Position numbers and translations under genes: made by a program
Shown here: piece after piece, positions 51,610 through 53,027 of the stretch
How the letters are laid out: each line of letters begins with the position of its first letter
How positions within the stretch are numbered: the first letter of the stretch is position 1
Source: Crocinitomicaceae bacterium
GTDB taxonomy: Bacteria; Bacteroidota; Bacteroidia; Flavobacteriales_D; Crocinitomicaceae
Reading direction: 5' to 3'
Assembly (NCBI GenBank): GCA_014762645.1
Contig: JABURP010000045.1
Location: forward strand, 1 to 53,027
Length of the DNA: 53,027 nt
The notes under the pieces: generated by a model
Database searches by the model: none
Seen by the model: only the letters and a program-made list of their open reading frames with translations
Told to the model about the DNA's origin: nothing

Positions 51610-52938
51610 ATGGCCATTCTTCAGGACGACCTTGATCCATTAGACATTCCAAAAAAGAAAATAAATCTTGGTAAAAGTGAAGTCGTTGAGCAATGCAACG
51701 AATGGCTCTCAATGACAGGCCTTGAAGGAGATGCTCTTATCTACACAAGAACAGTTCTACTACTCGTTCTTTTGGTTGGTATCAGTTTTCTTATTTGGTG
51801 GCTAGCACGAAATATCCTTTTGCAGGTAATTCATTCTTTTGCTGCCAAGACAAAAACTAAGTGGGATGATTATTTGGTAGAAGAAAAGTTCTTTTCTGCA
51901 CTTGCGCACCTGGTACCACTTTTATTGATGGATTACTTCCTCCACATTGTCTTTCACTCCTTTCCAAGGTTAGCTAACTGGATGGTGCGATTGACGGACT
52001 TTGTGATCATCTTTGTCATAATTGTCGTCATGTTCCGGTTTTTGAATACCGCACGTGAAGTATTATCTGAAAAAGAATCACTCAAGGACAAACCCTTGCA
52101 CTCCTTCTTCCAACTGGGTAAAATCATTATCAGTATTGTGCTGGGAGTCGTTATGATTTCCATTGCATTTAATGTTGATTTAGTCGTTGTTCTTACCTCT
52201 ATGGGAGCAATGACCGCAGTGATCCTGTTGGTATTTAAAGACACCATTTTGGGATTTGTGGGAAGTATTCAACTGGCAGCAAATGACATGGTGCGAATTG
52301 GTGATTGGGTAACCATGGAGAAATATGGTGCGGACGGAGATGTTTTGGAGATCACACTGAATACCGTTAAAGTTCGGAATTTTGACATGACAATTACGAC
52401 AATTCCCACATACGCCTTTATCTCAGATTCGTTCAGAAACTGGAGAGGAATGCAGGAATCAGGTGGTAGACGTGCAGTACGTTCCATTAATATCCAGATA
52501 TCGTCTGTCAAATTTTGTACTCCTGAAATGTTGGAGAAATTAGGGGAAATTGAATTAATAAAAGGTTATATCGCAGAAAAAGAAAAGGAAGTATCCGAGT
52601 ATAACGAATCGCATAACATCAATAGAAAAGTACTGATTAACGGTCGTAACCAAACCAATATTGGCGTGTTCAGACACTACATGGAAGAATATCTGAAGAA
52701 AAGCGATCATGTGAAGAAAGATATGACCCTGATGGTCCGTCAATTGGCACCGAGTGAAAAAGGAGTTGCACTGCAGGTTTACTTTTTTACAAAAACGACT
52801 GTATGGGCGGAATATGAGACGGTTTTATCTGATATTTTTGACCATTTTCTGGCAACGCTGGAATATTTTGACCTTGCTGTATTTGAGAATCCAACAGGCA
52901 GAGACTTCAAGCAGTTAGCCAACGTGAATAATGCTTAG
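51610..52938 (+). CDS. MscS-type channel, YbdG-like (442 residues)
   Basis: A larger member of the MscS superfamily, with five hydrophobic segments (about 45-67, 96-114, 125-145, 165-185 and 190-210). The pore segment is VVVLTSMGAMTAVILLVFKDTILGFVGS, and the beta domain is DMVRIGDWVTMEKYGADGDVLEITLNTVKVRNFD. The region after TTIPTYAFISDSFRNW and a C-terminal insertion (about 310-345) resemble the miniconductance YbdG/YnaI-like group. It probably protects against mild osmotic shock. The stop codon overlaps the stop of the next minus-strand gene by 2 bp. Confidence 0.88.
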   Translation: MAILQDDLDPLDIPKKKINLGKSEVVEQCNEWLSMTGLEGDALIYTRTVLLLVLLVGISFLIWWLARNILLQVIHSFAAKTKTKWDDYLVEEKFFSALAHLVPLLLMDYFLHIVFHSFPRLANWMVRLTDFVIIFVIIVVMFRFLNTAREVLSEKESLKDKPLHSFFQLGKIIISIVLGVVMISIAFNVDLVVVLTSMGAMTAVILLVFKDTILGFVGSIQLAANDMVRIGDWVTMEKYGADGDVLEITLNTVKVRNFDMTITTIPTYAFISDSFRNWRGMQESGGRRAVRSINIQISSVKFCTPEMLEKLGEIELIKGYIAEKEKEVSEYNESHNINRKVLINGRNQTNIGVFRHYMEEYLKKSDHVKKDMTLMVRQLAPSEKGVALQVYFFTKTTVWAEYETVLSDIFDHFLATLEYFDLAVFENPTGRDFKQLANVNNA

Positions 52939-53027
52939 TCTTCAAGAGTAAGCCCGGGCTTTGCCTCAATCACTTCAATTTGTTTACCTCGTTTGTACAA
53001 GGCGAGAAACTTGACTTTACCTGATTT
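52935..53027 (-). CDS. C-terminal end of an unidentified gene (cut by window edge)
   Basis: On the minus strand a frame with no stop from the window edge ends at a TAA (52935-52937). The last 30 residues read KSGKVKFLALYKRGKQIEVI then EAKPGLTLED. I cannot name the family. The tail-to-tail overlap with the MscS-type gene and the lack of stops support it being real, but only weakly. Confidence 0.45.
   Translation of the reverse strand, partial: KSGKVKFLALYKRGKQIEVIEAKPGLTLED

Overview
The window looks like a chromosomal segment of a gliding or Type IX secretion-competent Bacteroidota, most likely in Flavobacteriales. Evidence read from the sequence: AT-rich DNA; promoter -7 boxes of the form TAnnTTTG; gldF and gldG; secreted proteins ending in type A or type B T9SS sorting domains; Bacteroidota-restricted families (DUF4293, DUF4835, DUF4476, DUF4340); and the gene order bamD-rpoZ-coaBC-DUF4835-recN. 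A Crocinitomicaceae- or Cryomorphaceae-like affiliation is a guess. I see no rRNA, tRNA, CRISPR, phage or insertion sequence.

Layout. 1-2349 (minus): end of a surface-polysaccharide cluster (partial glycosyltransferase, Wzx-type flippase, methyltransferase-like protein). 2476-9962: rdgB, a secreted NucA-type nuclease with a membrane partner, DUF4293-uup, a beta-propeller lipoprotein, and a TetR regulator plus alpha/beta hydrolase that share a duplicated operator. 10059-14206 (minus): T9SS-exported M1 peptidase, a membrane protein, a GNAT enzyme and a DinB-like protein. 14401-20465 (plus): a tightly packed, partly overlapping five-gene unit (NatA/NatB-like ABC exporter, Ppx/GppA-like phosphatase, a small conserved protein, and a secreted CAP plus OmpA-like protein). 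20564-28377: an MscS channel, a DUF2541-like protein, gldF-gldG-DUF4340, a cysteine desulfurase and a second MscS. 28557-36605: a small secreted protein followed by a 1345-residue adhesin with nine 75-residue repeats, facing a PNGase F/LamG-type T9SS cargo. 36924-40510: assorted envelope proteins. 40635-45649 (minus): the bamD-to-recN housekeeping operon. 45831-53027: an alpha-oxoamine synthase (sphingo- or sulfonolipid type), thioredoxin-like protein, menE, CPBP protease, a cysteine-dioxygenase-like cupin lacking two iron ligands, a lipoprotein, a VanW protein and a third MscS-type channel.

Themes. Much of the window concerns the cell envelope: export of large surface proteins, outer-membrane assembly, osmotic protection by three different MscS-type channels, and membrane lipids. 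The items most worth following up are the degenerate cysteine-dioxygenase fold (49454-49996), the exact 450-bp tandem duplication inside the adhesin, the paired operators around the TetR gene, the CAP/OmpA fusion at the end of the five-gene unit, and several promoter-proximal palindromes. I did not find a clearly new defence or mobile system.
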